In this document: in pieces, positions 25,915 through 34,926 of the stretch | Numbering within the stretch: the stretch's first letter is position 1 | Layout: each line of letters begins with the position of its first letter | NCBI GenBank assembly: GCA_038237805.1 | Contig: JBBRYI010000014.1 | Coordinates: forward strand, 25,069-89,068 | Length of the DNA stretch: 64,000 bases | Reading direction: 5' to 3' | From: JBBQFI01 sp038237805 | GTDB lineage: Bacteria; Verrucomicrobiota; Verrucomicrobiia; Chthoniobacterales; UBA10450 | Translations under genes and position numbers: made by a program | The notes under the pieces: generated by a model | What the model saw: only the letters and a program-made list of their open reading frames with translations | Told to the model about the DNA's origin: nothing | Database searches by the model: none

Positions 25915-26535
25915 ATGCCCGCTCTCCAAATCCTCGCGTCTGTGCGGAAATCTACCCAGGCCCTCAATTACTTCGCCCACAAAGCTTCTAGTGGCGCGCC
26001 GATTCGAAAACTCAACAAGATGAAAGCACTCAAGCTTCTCTTTTTTGCCGATCGATATCATCTGCGGAAATATGGCCGGCCCGTAAGCAATTGCGCATAC
26101 TTCGCGATGAACCATGGACCGGTCGCATCCGAAGCAAAACGTATTGCCGAAGAAAGCACACATCTCGATAGCCGTTCGCGCAGCTACGCGCGGCGTTATC
26201 TCCGTAGAAACGATCTTTATCACTTTAGCACGATCGCAGATGTCGACGATGCGGTGCTTTCCAAAACGGATCGCGAAGCGCTTGATTTTGCCTGGCAAAC
26301 TTTTGGGCATTACACAGAATTTCGGCTGCGTGATATCACTCACCATTATCCCGAATGGAAGCGCCGCGCCGCCACTCTGCGCACAGGCCGTCCTCGCGTT
26401 AAAATGGAATACTCCGATTTCTTCGACGAACCTGACCCGGGCTACAACCCATGCCACGAGCTTTCGAAAAAGGAGCGCGATATAGCCCGCGAGTTGTATC
26501 TCGATTCGGAGACCGTAGCCAACCTCTGGAAATAA
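25915..26535 (+). CDS. Panacea-domain (DUF4065) antitoxin
   Basis: 206 residues from the ATG at 25915; a GTG two codons up (25909) is also possible. The segment KALKLLFFADRYHLRKYGRP followed by YFAMNHGPVASEA is the Panacea/DUF4065 (SocA-like, phage GepA-like) signature. Panacea proteins are antitoxins that neutralise very diverse toxins encoded beside them. The next gene starts 9 bp after the stop, as expected for such a pair. Confidence 0.87.
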   Translation: MPALQILASVRKSTQALNYFAHKASSGAPIRKLNKMKALKLLFFADRYHLRKYGRPVSNCAYFAMNHGPVASEAKRIAEESTHLDSRSRSYARRYLRRNDLYHFSTIADVDDAVLSKTDREALDFAWQTFGHYTEFRLRDITHHYPEWKRRAATLRTGRPRVKMEYSDFFDEPDPGYNPCHELSKKERDIARELYLDSETVANLWK

Positions 26536-26544
26536 CCCTCGCTC

Positions 26545-26979
26545 GTGGCGCACGTCCCCCTTGAGCTGCGCCTGTCTCTTCGCGAAGGAACAGTTTTTTA
26601 TTTCAAGGAACGCAAACTCTCTTCCGCCGAGCCGCACTTTCATATCGTCGTTAACGATCCCTTAACGCAGCAGGTCTTGCTGCTCACCGTCGTAACCTCG
26701 AAAGTAGAAAAGGTGAAGTATCGCCGGCGCGATTGTCCAAATACTCTGGTCGAGCTTGGTCCTCGCGATCTTCCGAATATCCTGAGCCGGCCATCGATTG
26801 TGGATTGCAACAATGTCACGCGCATCAGTCTCGATGAATTTTGTGATCGCTGGACGAGAAAGGAAATCGCAGCCTTCGCACGGGATCTGCCGCAACCGTT
26901 GAAAATCGCTCTTCGCTTCGCTCTTCACGCCAGCGAGATCCTGGCGCCAGAAATCAAAGCGCTGATTAAGAAAGCTTAA
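26545..26979 (+). CDS. putative toxin partner of the Panacea antitoxin
   Basis: 144 residues starting at GTG 26545, nine bases after the antitoxin stop. The first 90 residues look like a small beta barrel (GTVFYFKERKL, HFHIVVNDPL, VLLLTVVTSKVEK) reminiscent of PemK/MazF SH3-like toxins. A conserved-looking SIVDCNNVTRISLDEF follows, then a helical end. I cannot name a family with certainty; the role as toxin is inferred from gene order and the domain-shuffling habit of Panacea systems. Confidence 0.65.
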   Translation: MAHVPLELRLSLREGTVFYFKERKLSSAEPHFHIVVNDPLTQQVLLLTVVTSKVEKVKYRRRDCPNTLVELGPRDLPNILSRPSIVDCNNVTRISLDEFCDRWTRKEIAAFARDLPQPLKIALRFALHASEILAPEIKALIKKA

Positions 26980-27109
26980 CTCCGATCTCGAGTTTACCCG
27001 CCGTGGCGGGAGCTCTGACCGCTGCTTATTTTCAGCTTTTCAGATTTCAGCGTTTCTGTTTTCGGACCGCGTGAGCCGCATCGCTTTTACGCGGTCAGCG
27101 TTTCCGCTT

Positions 27110-27222
27110 TTGCTTCCAACTTCCGACTTCCTCTGCGTCTTCTACTTTAGAATTTCTAATTTCACCTTTTAAGACGCTTCTTACTTTAGCCTTTCTAATT
27201 TCTACTTTGCACTTTTTTCGTT
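27110..27222. repeat. pyrimidine-rich intergenic tract (copy 3)
   Basis: A long tract built of TTTCTAATTTCTACTTT-like words. The 267 bp between the toxin and the next ORF contain nothing else except words of the CTGAAA/TTTCAG kind (27033-27060) and the box CCCCGTTAGAAGGATTCC directly above the next start. Confidence 0.5.
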
Positions 27223-27246
27223 CCCCGTTAGAAGGATTCCTCCGTT

Positions 27247-27465
27247 ATGCATTCCCCCTCTCACACGACCGGTGGAGAACCTCCTATCATCGGCAACAAT
27301 GAAGAGGAGGCTGTGTGGCGCTGCTACGAGGAGAAGCGACTACGTCGCCGACTACTGAGTTCGACCTCAGCGATTCCCGAAGAAATACTCTGTTATCTCG
27401 ACTGGTTACAAGCCGGGCGCGAAGTGAGACCTATGCGTGCAATCGGAAAGTGGATCGCCGCGTGA
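27247..27465 (+). CDS. small unknown protein overlapping the ORF6N gene
   Basis: 72 residues beginning MHSPSHTTGGEPPIIGNNEE, then a basic helical part and CYLDWLQAGREVRP. Its TGA overlaps the GTG of the ORF6N gene (GTGA at 27462-27465), suggesting translational coupling. No family recognised. Its leader CCCCGTTAGAAGGATTCC recurs nearly unchanged at 28113, above hsdR. Confidence 0.45.
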   Translation: MHSPSHTTGGEPPIIGNNEEEAVWRCYEEKRLRRRLLSSTSAIPEEILCYLDWLQAGREVRPMRAIGKWIAA

Positions 27466-27968
27466 AGTCCGAAGCACTCGCGATCAAGGTCGAGCGGCGG
27501 ATTTTTCTCATTCGCGGGCAGAACGTCATGCTCGATTTCGACCTCGCCGAGCTTTACGGCGTCGAGACGGGCGCCTTGAAGCGGGCGGTGAACCGCAACC
27601 GCGACCGTTTTCCCGAGGACTTTCTGTTCCAACTCACAGCCAAAGAGATGGACGCTTTGAGATGCCAGATTGGCACCTCAAAGCAGGGCCGCGGTGGGCG
27701 GCGTTATCTTCCTTATGCTTTTACAGAACAAGGTGTTGCGATGCTCTCCAGTGTCTTGCGCAGCCCTCGCGCCGTCCAGGTGAATATCGCCATCATGCGC
27801 ACCTTCGTGCGGCTGCGCGAGATGCTCCTCTCGAACGTCGATCTCGCCCGCAAGCTCGCGGTGTTGGAAAACAAATACGATGCCCAGTTCAAGGTTGTTT
27901 TCGACGCCATCCGTGAACTGATGCTTCCACCCGAGCAGCCGAAACGGCGCATCGGTTTTCATCCTTAG
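27462..27968 (+). CDS. ORF6N domain protein
   Basis: 168 residues from GTG 27462. The core IFLIRGQNVMLDFDLAELYG, followed by LKRAVNRNRDRFPEDFLFQL and PYAFTEQGVAMLSSVL, is the ORF6N domain of phage and bacterial DNA-binding proteins (Bro-N/KilA-related). The C-terminal third is a helical region that could be a coiled coil. It is often carried by prophages and mobile islands. The in-frame stretch from 27315 belongs to another frame's gene, so the GTG is preferred. Confidence 0.85.
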   Translation: MKSEALAIKVERRIFLIRGQNVMLDFDLAELYGVETGALKRAVNRNRDRFPEDFLFQLTAKEMDALRCQIGTSKQGRGGRRYLPYAFTEQGVAMLSSVLRSPRAVQVNIAIMRTFVRLREMLLSNVDLARKLAVLENKYDAQFKVVFDAIRELMLPPEQPKRRIGFHP

Positions 27969-28080
27969 CCCCCAGCCGCGTGCTCGCGAATGGAGCCGCA
28001 GGGAATGCGAGCGACATAGATGGGCAAACCGAGAGGTCGAGTGAACGGGAGTGAACGAGTCAAAGCATTCGGAGTTTACG

Positions 28081-28123
28081 CGGTCTAATTTAGACTTTCT
28101 AATTTCTTGCACCCCGTTAGAAG
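28081..28123. promoter_or_regulatory. leader box duplicated from the 27.2 kb gene
   Basis: A pyrimidine-rich run (TTTAGACTTTCTAATTTC) followed by CACCCCGTTAGAAGAATTG. The same arrangement precedes the ORF at 27247. A 20-codon ORF beginning MPPWKSRQNTDIKLS starts at 28137 and ends just before the hsdR ATG. The function as leader is inferred from repetition and position. Confidence 0.4.
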
Positions 28124-28190
28124 AATTGCGTCGATATGCCCCCTTGGAAGAGCCGCCAGAATACCGATATAAAGCTTTCGGCCCCTTGTA

Positions 28191-30833
28191 ATGAATGAAG
28201 CTGAGTGGTTAACGCGAAAGAAGCGTATTGATACGCGCTTGAAGCAGAAAGGCTGGAAGCTACTGCCGTTCTCTGCTGCTCTCGATCTGAAAACCCTCGA
28301 TAAATGCGCGGTTGAGGAACTGCCTACCGGCAACGGTCCGGCCGACTACGCGCTCTTCGTCGGCGGACAATGTCTTGGCGTCGTTGAGGCAAAGAAAGTT
28401 ACGGTGAATCCGCAGAATGTCCTCGAGCAGGCGAAGCGTTATGCCCGCGGTGTATTCGATGCCGCCGGTCAATGGAAGGACTTCCGCGTTCCGTTTCTTT
28501 ATGCGAGCAACGGAACGCTGATCTGGCACTTGGACACAAGGCCCGACAAACTCGTGTCGCGTCAGATCAGTGACTTCCACACACCGGACGCACTCGAAGC
28601 GAGATTTGCACACGATGCGGCAGCGGCGCGAACTTACCTGCTTGACACTCCGCCGGAGCAGATCGGAAGGCTTCGTCCATATCAACGCGAGTGTATCCTA
28701 GCCGTCGAACAGGCGATCCTCGGCGGCAAGCATGACATGATGGTCGCGATGGCGACCGGCACGGGTAAGACCTACGTGACCGTCGCGCAGATTTACCGAC
28801 TGCTAGAATCCAAACTCGTTAGGCGTATTTTGTTTCTTGTCGACAGGAAAGCTCTCGCCGCGCAGGCCGTGCGCGAGTTCAATGCGTTCAACACACCGAA
28901 GGGCCACAAGTTCACTCAAGAATACGAGCTCTACAGCCAGCGTTTCCAAAAGGACGACTTCGGCGATGACGCGCCTTTTGATCCCAAGGTTCTACCGAAT
29001 GAATACCTAACCGCGCCGAAGGCTGCTCATACGTTCGTCTACGTCTCCACGATTCAACGAATGGCTCGGAATCTCTTTGGTGCCGAGGGCAGTTTCTCGC
29101 AATCAGACGGTGACCCGGATATAGAAGATGACGATGACCGCCTCGATATTCCTATCCACGCATTCGATCTCATCATCGCCGATGAATGCCACCGCGGATA
29201 TAGCGCGCAGGAAACAAGTATCTGGCGCAATACGCTTCAGCATTTTGACGCCGTTCGCGTTGGTCTTACTGCAACACCCGCGGCGCACACGGTCGGAGTC
29301 GAGCAGGCAATCCGCGATGGCTTCCTTGTCGATTACGATCAAGTTGCGATTCATTCGAACGTGCGCCTCAATGGCGTTTTCCTTAAGGAAGGCGAGCAAG
29401 TCGGAAAGATCGATCCCGAGAAAGGCGGTGAAGCACTGGACAACGTTGAAGACGAACGCGCGTTCGACGCCTCTACTGTCGAGCGTGAAATCACTGCGCC
29501 GCAAAGCAATCGGAGGATCATAGACGAGATCGCGAAGCACGCTTACGAGCACGAAGAGGAGACTGGCCGCTTCCCCAAGATTCTTATCTTCGCGGTTAAT
29601 GACTTACCGCACACATCGCACGCACAACAGCTGGTCAACATCTGTCGCGACGTGTTCCAGCAAGGCGACGATTTCGTTCAAAAGATAACTGGCAACCCGA
29701 ACGTTGATCGCCCGCTACAGCGCATTCGTGAGTTTCGCAATCGGCCGAAGCCCAAAGTGGTTGTCACGGTCGATATGCTTTCGACTGGCGTAGATATTCC
29801 CGCGCTCGAGTTCATCGTCTTTCTCCGCCCGGTAAAGTCGCGCATTCTCTGGGAACAGATGCTGGGACGCGGCACTCGCCGATGTGATGATATTAACAAA
29901 GCGAAGTTTGTCGTCTTCGATTGCTTCGACGGAACCTTGTTCCGCTACTTCAAGGACGTTTCGAATTTTCAGATCGAAGAGCCAAGTACCAATCCGCTCA
30001 CGATCGTCGAGGTAATCGAGAACATCTGGCAGAACATTGATCGCAAATATCACATCAACGCGCTCGTGAAACGTCTCCATAGGATCGACAAATCGATGAG
30101 CGCCGAAGCGCGGGAAGAGTTCTCGAAATGGATACCCGAAGGCAACGTCGGCAAGTTTGCATCCGAAGTTCCCAAGCGCCTTCGCGACAATTTCGACGAA
30201 ACCATGAAGCTCCTGCGCAATTCAGACTTCCAGGACCTTCTTGTTAACTATCAGCGAGCGAAACGAACATTCTGGGTCGGCTACGAAGTTAAGGACGAGG
30301 TAAGCTCTCGAAAGCTCTTTGGAGAATGGGAGAAGCCGGAGGATTATCTCGAGGCATTCGCCAAATTTGTTCGCGGCAACATCAATCAGATTGAGGCACT
30401 TGGTATCCTTTTCAAGCACCCTCAAAAGTGGAATCCTGAAGCGCTGTCCAAGCTGAGGAGCGCGTTACGCGACAAGGGCTTTGGTGAAGATCGACTCAGC
30501 AAAGCACACAACAAAGTCTATAAGACTTTGGCAGATGTCATCTCGATGGTGAAGCATGCTGCCGATCAGCAGGAACCGCTGCTCACCTCGGAGCAACGGG
30601 TGACTAAAGCCCTCGAAGAAATTGAGGCGTTCCACAGTTTCAAAGCAGAACAGCGAAAGTGGTTGGGGCTCGTCGCTGAGCATCTGAAAGAGAATCTCAG
30701 CATCAGCGAAGACGATCTGAATGACCAACCGGTTTTCGCGCAACGCGGCGGCCTTGCGAAGGCGCGGAAACTTTTCGGAGATGATCTGCGCAAAGTGATT
30801 GATCGGCTTAATTATAACCTCGTAGCTGCCTAA
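28191..30833 (+). CDS. hsdR: type I restriction enzyme R subunit
   Basis: 880 residues. An N-terminal nuclease domain shows GNGPADYALF and GVVEAKK (PD-(D/E)xK). The helicase motor has Walker A ATGTGKT with Lys193, the DECH box at 331-334 and VGLTATPA. The C-terminal part is of the EcoEI type. HsdR translocates DNA and cuts it at a distance when HsdS reports an unmethylated site. It is the first gene of the hsdR-hsdM-hsdS operon, with hsdM starting 3 bp after its stop. Confidence 0.95.
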   Translation: MNEAEWLTRKKRIDTRLKQKGWKLLPFSAALDLKTLDKCAVEELPTGNGPADYALFVGGQCLGVVEAKKVTVNPQNVLEQAKRYARGVFDAAGQWKDFRVPFLYASNGTLIWHLDTRPDKLVSRQISDFHTPDALEARFAHDAAAARTYLLDTPPEQIGRLRPYQRECILAVEQAILGGKHDMMVAMATGTGKTYVTVAQIYRLLESKLVRRILFLVDRKALAAQAVREFNAFNTPKGHKFTQEYELYSQRFQKDDFGDDAPFDPKVLPNEYLTAPKAAHTFVYVSTIQRMARNLFGAEGSFSQSDGDPDIEDDDDRLDIPIHAFDLIIADECHRGYSAQETSIWRNTLQHFDAVRVGLTATPAAHTVGVEQAIRDGFLVDYDQVAIHSNVRLNGVFLKEGEQVGKIDPEKGGEALDNVEDERAFDASTVEREITAPQSNRRIIDEIAKHAYEHEEETGRFPKILIFAVNDLPHTSHAQQLVNICRDVFQQGDDFVQKITGNPNVDRPLQRIREFRNRPKPKVVVTVDMLSTGVDIPALEFIVFLRPVKSRILWEQMLGRGTRRCDDINKAKFVVFDCFDGTLFRYFKDVSNFQIEEPSTNPLTIVEVIENIWQNIDRKYHINALVKRLHRIDKSMSAEAREEFSKWIPEGNVGKFASEVPKRLRDNFDETMKLLRNSDFQDLLVNYQRAKRTFWVGYEVKDEVSSRKLFGEWEKPEDYLEAFAKFVRGNINQIEALGILFKHPQKWNPEALSKLRSALRDKGFGEDRLSKAHNKVYKTLADVISMVKHAADQQEPLLTSEQRVTKALEEIEAFHSFKAEQRKWLGLVAEHLKENLSISEDDLNDQPVFAQRGGLAKARKLFGDDLRKVIDRLNYNLVAA

Positions 30834-30836
30834 GTT

Positions 30837-32252
30837 ATGTCCGATATCGTTAACAAGCTTTGGGGCTTCTGTCACACGCTCCGCCACGATGGCATCGATT
30901 ACGGCGACTACATTGAACAGCTCACCTATCTCCTGTTCTTGAAGATGGCGGAAGAGCGCGCCGCGAATGTGCCTAAAGGATGTGACTGGGCTAGCCTGAA
31001 AGATAAGTCAGGCACTGCCCTTACTGATCACTACGCCGATATCCTCCGCCGTCTTCGCGAAGCAGGCGGATTGTTAGGGGACATATTCACTCAAGCTACG
31101 CCGCGATTTAACAACCCGGTAAACCTGAAGCGAGTCATCGCGATGATCGACGAGGAAGAGTGGTCGTCGATGGATGTTGATGTGAAGGGTGCGGCTTTCG
31201 AAGGTTTGCTGGAGAGAGCAGCGAGCGAGGGCAAGAAAGGCGCTGGCCAATACTTCACGCCGCGCGTTCTCATTCAATCGATCGTCCGGCTGATGAAGCC
31301 TGACCCGCGCGGTAAGTCTGATTTCACAATCGCTGATCCGGCGTGTGGCACCGGCGGCTTCTTAGTTTGCAGCTATGAATGGTTAGTCGATGAATCAAAA
31401 GGCGTGTTCGACCGCACCGATGCTAAGCGGATCAAGACACAGACTTACTACGGGCAGGACTTAGTGCCACGCCCGCGCAGGCTCGCACTCATGAACTTGT
31501 TCTTACATGGAGTCGAGCCGCACATCTACTTGGGCGACACAATCTACGAACCTTTCCGAGGCGAGAAGAACGACGTTATCCTAACGAATCCTCCGTTCGG
31601 GACAAAAGGCGCTAACCAGGCGCCGGAGCGCGAAGACTTCACCATCGAGACGAGCAACAAACAGCTCAATTTCGTGCAACATGTCATAACTGTGCTGAAG
31701 CCCGGTGGGCGCGCTGCGATCGTATTACCCGATAACTGTCTCTTTGAAGGAAAAGCGGGTGAAGTCTTCGAGATTCTCATGCAGGACTGCAACCTGCATA
31801 CCGTCTTGCGCCTTCCGCGCGGGACATTCACGCCTTACAGCCAGGGCGTGAAAGCCAACGTCATCTTCTTCCAGAAAGGCCCGCCGACGGAAAACGTCTG
31901 GATTTTCGACGCCCGCTCCAACGTGCCGGGCATCACCAAGAAAGACCGTCCGCTCACCGCGCAACACTTCGTCGAGTTTGAAAAGAGCTACGGCAAAGAT
32001 CCGAATGGATTGAGTAAGCGCACCGACGGCGGCGAGGCCGGCCGCTGCCGCAAATTCCACATCGGCGAAATCAAGGAACGCGGCTACAAGCTCGACGTGA
32101 CGTGGCTCAAGGACGACTCGCTGGAAGACAGCGACGAACTGCCCGAACCACAAGACCTCGCCACCGAAGCCATCACCGAGTTGGAGGCGGTGGTGGATGA
32201 TCTGCGTGAAATTATCACGCTCGTGGAGAAGGAGGAGGGCGTGGAGAAATGA
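30837..32252 (+). CDS. hsdM: type I restriction-modification N6-adenine methyltransferase
   Basis: 471 residues. The N-terminal helical domain opens SDIVNKLWGFCHTLRHDGID. The S-adenosylmethionine site is DPACGTGGF from Asp167 and the catalytic NPPF starts at Asn251. With HsdS it methylates adenine in the target sequence. The TGA overlaps the hsdS ATG (ATGA at 32249-32252). The Glu-rich C-terminus (ITLVEKEEGVEK) is normal. Octamer TCGTTAGG in complement lies inside the NPPF coding region. Confidence 0.95.
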   Translation: MSDIVNKLWGFCHTLRHDGIDYGDYIEQLTYLLFLKMAEERAANVPKGCDWASLKDKSGTALTDHYADILRRLREAGGLLGDIFTQATPRFNNPVNLKRVIAMIDEEEWSSMDVDVKGAAFEGLLERAASEGKKGAGQYFTPRVLIQSIVRLMKPDPRGKSDFTIADPACGTGGFLVCSYEWLVDESKGVFDRTDAKRIKTQTYYGQDLVPRPRRLALMNLFLHGVEPHIYLGDTIYEPFRGEKNDVILTNPPFGTKGANQAPEREDFTIETSNKQLNFVQHVITVLKPGGRAAIVLPDNCLFEGKAGEVFEILMQDCNLHTVLRLPRGTFTPYSQGVKANVIFFQKGPPTENVWIFDARSNVPGITKKDRPLTAQHFVEFEKSYGKDPNGLSKRTDGGEAGRCRKFHIGEIKERGYKLDVTWLKDDSLEDSDELPEPQDLATEAITELEAVVDDLREIITLVEKEEGVEK

Positions 32253-33661
32253 GCGACGAACTTCCAAAGGGATGGGCAACCACTCCGATAGGAGGAATAT
32301 GTGAAATTATCGGCGGTAGCCAGCCGCCGAAGACGAACTTCGCTTACGAACCACGAACCGGTTATGTCCGCTTTATTCAAATTAGAGACTACAAGTCGGA
32401 TAACCACCTGACTTACATACCAAGCCAGCTTGCGCGGCGCTTCTGCACAAAGGACGACGTTATGATTGGGCGGTATGGTCCGCCATTATTTCAAATATTG
32501 AGGGGAATTCAAGGCGCATACAACGTTGCGCTGATGAAAGCTGTGCCTATCAGTGGCGAAGTCCTCGATCGTGATTTTTTGTTCTACCAATTACAGAATC
32601 CTCCTCTTCGAAACTACATCATTCAGTCATCAGAGAGGACCGTCGGGCAAGACGGCGTGCGGAAAGACTTGCTCGAAGCATACGAGGTTGCCCTACCGCC
32701 AGTTGGCGAGCAGCGCCGGATTGTGGCGAAGCTGGAGAAGTTGTTGGGCAAAGTGGATGGCTGCCAACAACGGCTGGTGAAGATTCCCGCTCTGCTCAAA
32801 CGCTTTCGCCAATCGGTCCTGACCGCCGCCTGCTCCGGCCGCCTCACTGCCGATTGGTGCAGGGAGGGAAGAGAGGCAACCGCCATTACGGAGATTCCAG
32901 ACACAGATTACAAAGTCCCATCAAGCTGGAAGTCTGTGGCGCTCGGCGAATTGTCCAAGTTTATTGATTACCGCGGACGCACACCTAAGAAGGTTGACAG
33001 CGGAATCCCGCTAATCACCGCAAAGAACATCCGGCAAGGCTACATCGACAGAGAGCCGAGGGAATTTATCCGGAAGGAGGATTATGACTCATGGATGACG
33101 AGAGGTATTCCGCGGCTTGGCGATGTGCTCATTACTACGGAAGCCCCTCTAGGATATGTCGCGGCGATTGATATTACCGAAAAATTTGCCTTAGCTCAGC
33201 GCGCCATTTGTCTTCAGTTTCACGACCCGCGAAATCAAGACTTCGCTCTGGTTTATATGATGTCGCCGGTGTTTCAGGGAATGCTAACCGAACAGTCTAC
33301 GGGGACGACCGTGAGCGGCATTAAGGCTTCGCGCTTAAAGCAACTTCGCCTTTTGCTGCCTCCGCCCGCCGAACAAAAAGAAATTGTCCGCCGAGTGAAA
33401 GGGTTGTTTGCGCTAGCGGAGGAAATTGAGACACGATACGAGAAGGCACGTACGCAAGTAGACAAGTTGACGCCCTCCCTCCTTGCCCGCGCATTCCGCG
33501 GCGAACTCCTCCCGCAAGATCCAAACGACGAACCAGCTTCCGCTCTTCTTGAACGAATCTGGCAGCAGCAAAATGGAAAGAAGGACAACAACTATGCCGA
33601 AACGAAAACGAAGAGAACTAACTCACCGCGTAGCCGGAGATCTACGTCTCGTTCTCGTTAG
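32249..33661 (+). CDS. hsdS: type I restriction-modification specificity subunit
   Basis: 470 residues. Two target-recognition domains are visible: the first over about residues 1-150, ending with the conserved helix VALPPVGEQRRIVAKLEKLL, the second over about 225-370, ending LLLPPPAEQKEIVRRVKGLF. Each recognises half of a bipartite DNA site. The C-terminus is extended and basic (SPRSRRSTSRSR) and may have drifted. The stop is inside a TCGTTAGG octamer and overlaps the stop of the convergent DUF5615 gene. Confidence 0.93.
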   Translation: MSDELPKGWATTPIGGICEIIGGSQPPKTNFAYEPRTGYVRFIQIRDYKSDNHLTYIPSQLARRFCTKDDVMIGRYGPPLFQILRGIQGAYNVALMKAVPISGEVLDRDFLFYQLQNPPLRNYIIQSSERTVGQDGVRKDLLEAYEVALPPVGEQRRIVAKLEKLLGKVDGCQQRLVKIPALLKRFRQSVLTAACSGRLTADWCREGREATAITEIPDTDYKVPSSWKSVALGELSKFIDYRGRTPKKVDSGIPLITAKNIRQGYIDREPREFIRKEDYDSWMTRGIPRLGDVLITTEAPLGYVAAIDITEKFALAQRAICLQFHDPRNQDFALVYMMSPVFQGMLTEQSTGTTVSGIKASRLKQLRLLLPPPAEQKEIVRRVKGLFALAEEIETRYEKARTQVDKLTPSLLARAFRGELLPQDPNDEPASALLERIWQQQNGKKDNNYAETKTKRTNSPRSRRSTSRSR

Positions 33662-34122
33662 GACTCCAGTACAGCAACACTTCCATCGCGCCAGATCTTT
33701 GCGATAAACGGCGGTTTCTTCAATTGAACGGTTTCGCGGATTTGCGGCACCGCTCGGAGCAGAATTTCGGCTAATGCCTCGGCCCGCAAATTTCCGCGAG
33801 CGACCAGAACGAACGCGCGAACTCTCGCGCGGCGAAGCGCCTCCATCTGAGCACGGCGATATCGGATGCGTTCGTCGCGAGTGATGACAATCCAATTGTT
33901 CTTGCCAGCTAGCGTCAGCCATTCCGGGTCTTCAGCGTCTTGCGGCAAGTGGTCATCGTGAATTTCCACTTTCAGACCGGCCGCGCGAAGGACGGCTGCC
34001 ATCCTATACCGCCCAAGCGAACGGTCTAGAAAGAAAGTCAGCTTCTCTTCACGCGGCTTCAAGGAGGCTAAGCTCGCAACGAATCGCTTCTTCAATCCTG
34101 TCGCGGCCACATCCGTAGTCAT
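33658..34122 (-). CDS. DUF5615 (PIN-like) toxin of VapC45 type
   Basis: Up to 154 residues; an alternative TTG four codons before the antitoxin stop (about 34060) would remove the first 21 residues and better fits the family, which begins with the strand KLTFFLDRSLG. Acidic residues in FFLDRSL, HDDHLPQDAED and VITRDERIRYR give the PIN-like active-site look. PIN-like toxins cleave RNA. It follows the DUF433 gene with overlap, the order expected for VapBC45-like toxin-antitoxin pairs. Confidence 0.75.
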   Translation of the reverse strand: MTTDVAATGLKKRFVASLASLKPREEKLTFFLDRSLGRYRMAAVLRAAGLKVEIHDDHLPQDAEDPEWLTLAGKNNWIVITRDERIRYRRAQMEALRRARVRAFVLVARGNLRAEALAEILLRAVPQIRETVQLKKPPFIAKIWRDGSVAVLES

Positions 34123-34753
34123 CAGCCAAATCGTCAGCCGACTCGCCCGCTTTGAAACGCTCGGCGACGATTTCGGTGCTTACTCCAGTACCCGTAATCA
34201 CCGCGCGGCCGAAAGAAATGCGCGGATCAATGACAATGTTCTTGGGCTGATCTGGTTCGCCGGGCCGCGTGAACGGGAAGAGGCGCAGCGGCACGCCGTG
34301 TTTGTCGCGTTCGATGCGCCGCAGGTGCGCTTTCAACAAGTCCTTGACCGCGATCTGCCCCCCTTCAGAGACCGATATGAAATGGCCGTAACATTCTGTA
34401 AAGAGGTCGATGCCGCTCGTCTCGAACTTGTGATCCGCCAAAGGATGCTTGGACTTCAATTCGTTCGTCAGAAACTCGATGGCTCTTCTAACGCGCGGCA
34501 TATCGACGCGATGTTTCCGACGAATCGCTGCAAGCACGTGAGCTTCGATCAAATTGATGAAGGACAATGCGAGTGGCGATGTCGCTGCTGGTCCGATTAG
34601 TGGCTTAAACAACTTCCTCGCGGAACCACTGCCGTACGACATTCCGGCGAGCCACGACCGCAAAGTTGCGCGGGGAACAAGAAGATAATGCGCAGCCTCC
34701 GCTACCCCGTACGCGGGGAGTTCTCGAACATCTTGCTCTTGCGTCGGTCTCAT
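34049..34753 (-). CDS. DUF433 antitoxin of VapB45 type with N-terminal HTH
   Basis: 234 residues. The N-terminus PAYGVAEAAHYLLVPRATLRSW is a MerR/HTH-like segment. The C-terminal 70 residues are the DUF433 domain: ISFGRAVITGTGVSTEIVAERF and ADDYGCGRDRIEEAIRCEL. DUF433 proteins pair with DUF5615 toxins and probably repress their own operon. The ATG is at 34753; the toxin frame overlaps the 3' end. Confidence 0.8.
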   Translation of the reverse strand: MRPTQEQDVRELPAYGVAEAAHYLLVPRATLRSWLAGMSYGSGSARKLFKPLIGPAATSPLALSFINLIEAHVLAAIRRKHRVDMPRVRRAIEFLTNELKSKHPLADHKFETSGIDLFTECYGHFISVSEGGQIAVKDLLKAHLRRIERDKHGVPLRLFPFTRPGEPDQPKNIVIDPRISFGRAVITGTGVSTEIVAERFKAGESADDLADDYGCGRDRIEEAIRCELSLLEAA

Positions 34754-34926
34754 CCGTTTCTAATCTTTTTATATAAGCCCCGCCAAAGAGCAAGCCTTTG
34801 TCCAGGCTTCCCTGTGTATTCAGTACGTGAAAGCGAACTAGATAGAGTCGTAACCGAAATCGAGAGAATGGCGAATAAGCTGTCTCTGAGCTTGCATAAA
34901 GGGATCGGCAAAAAGTAAAAGCATTT

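Noticed and set aside
25687..26643. 318-residue minus-strand frame over the Panacea gene
   Set aside because: It opposes the Panacea domain, which is clearly real, and has no recognisable motif.
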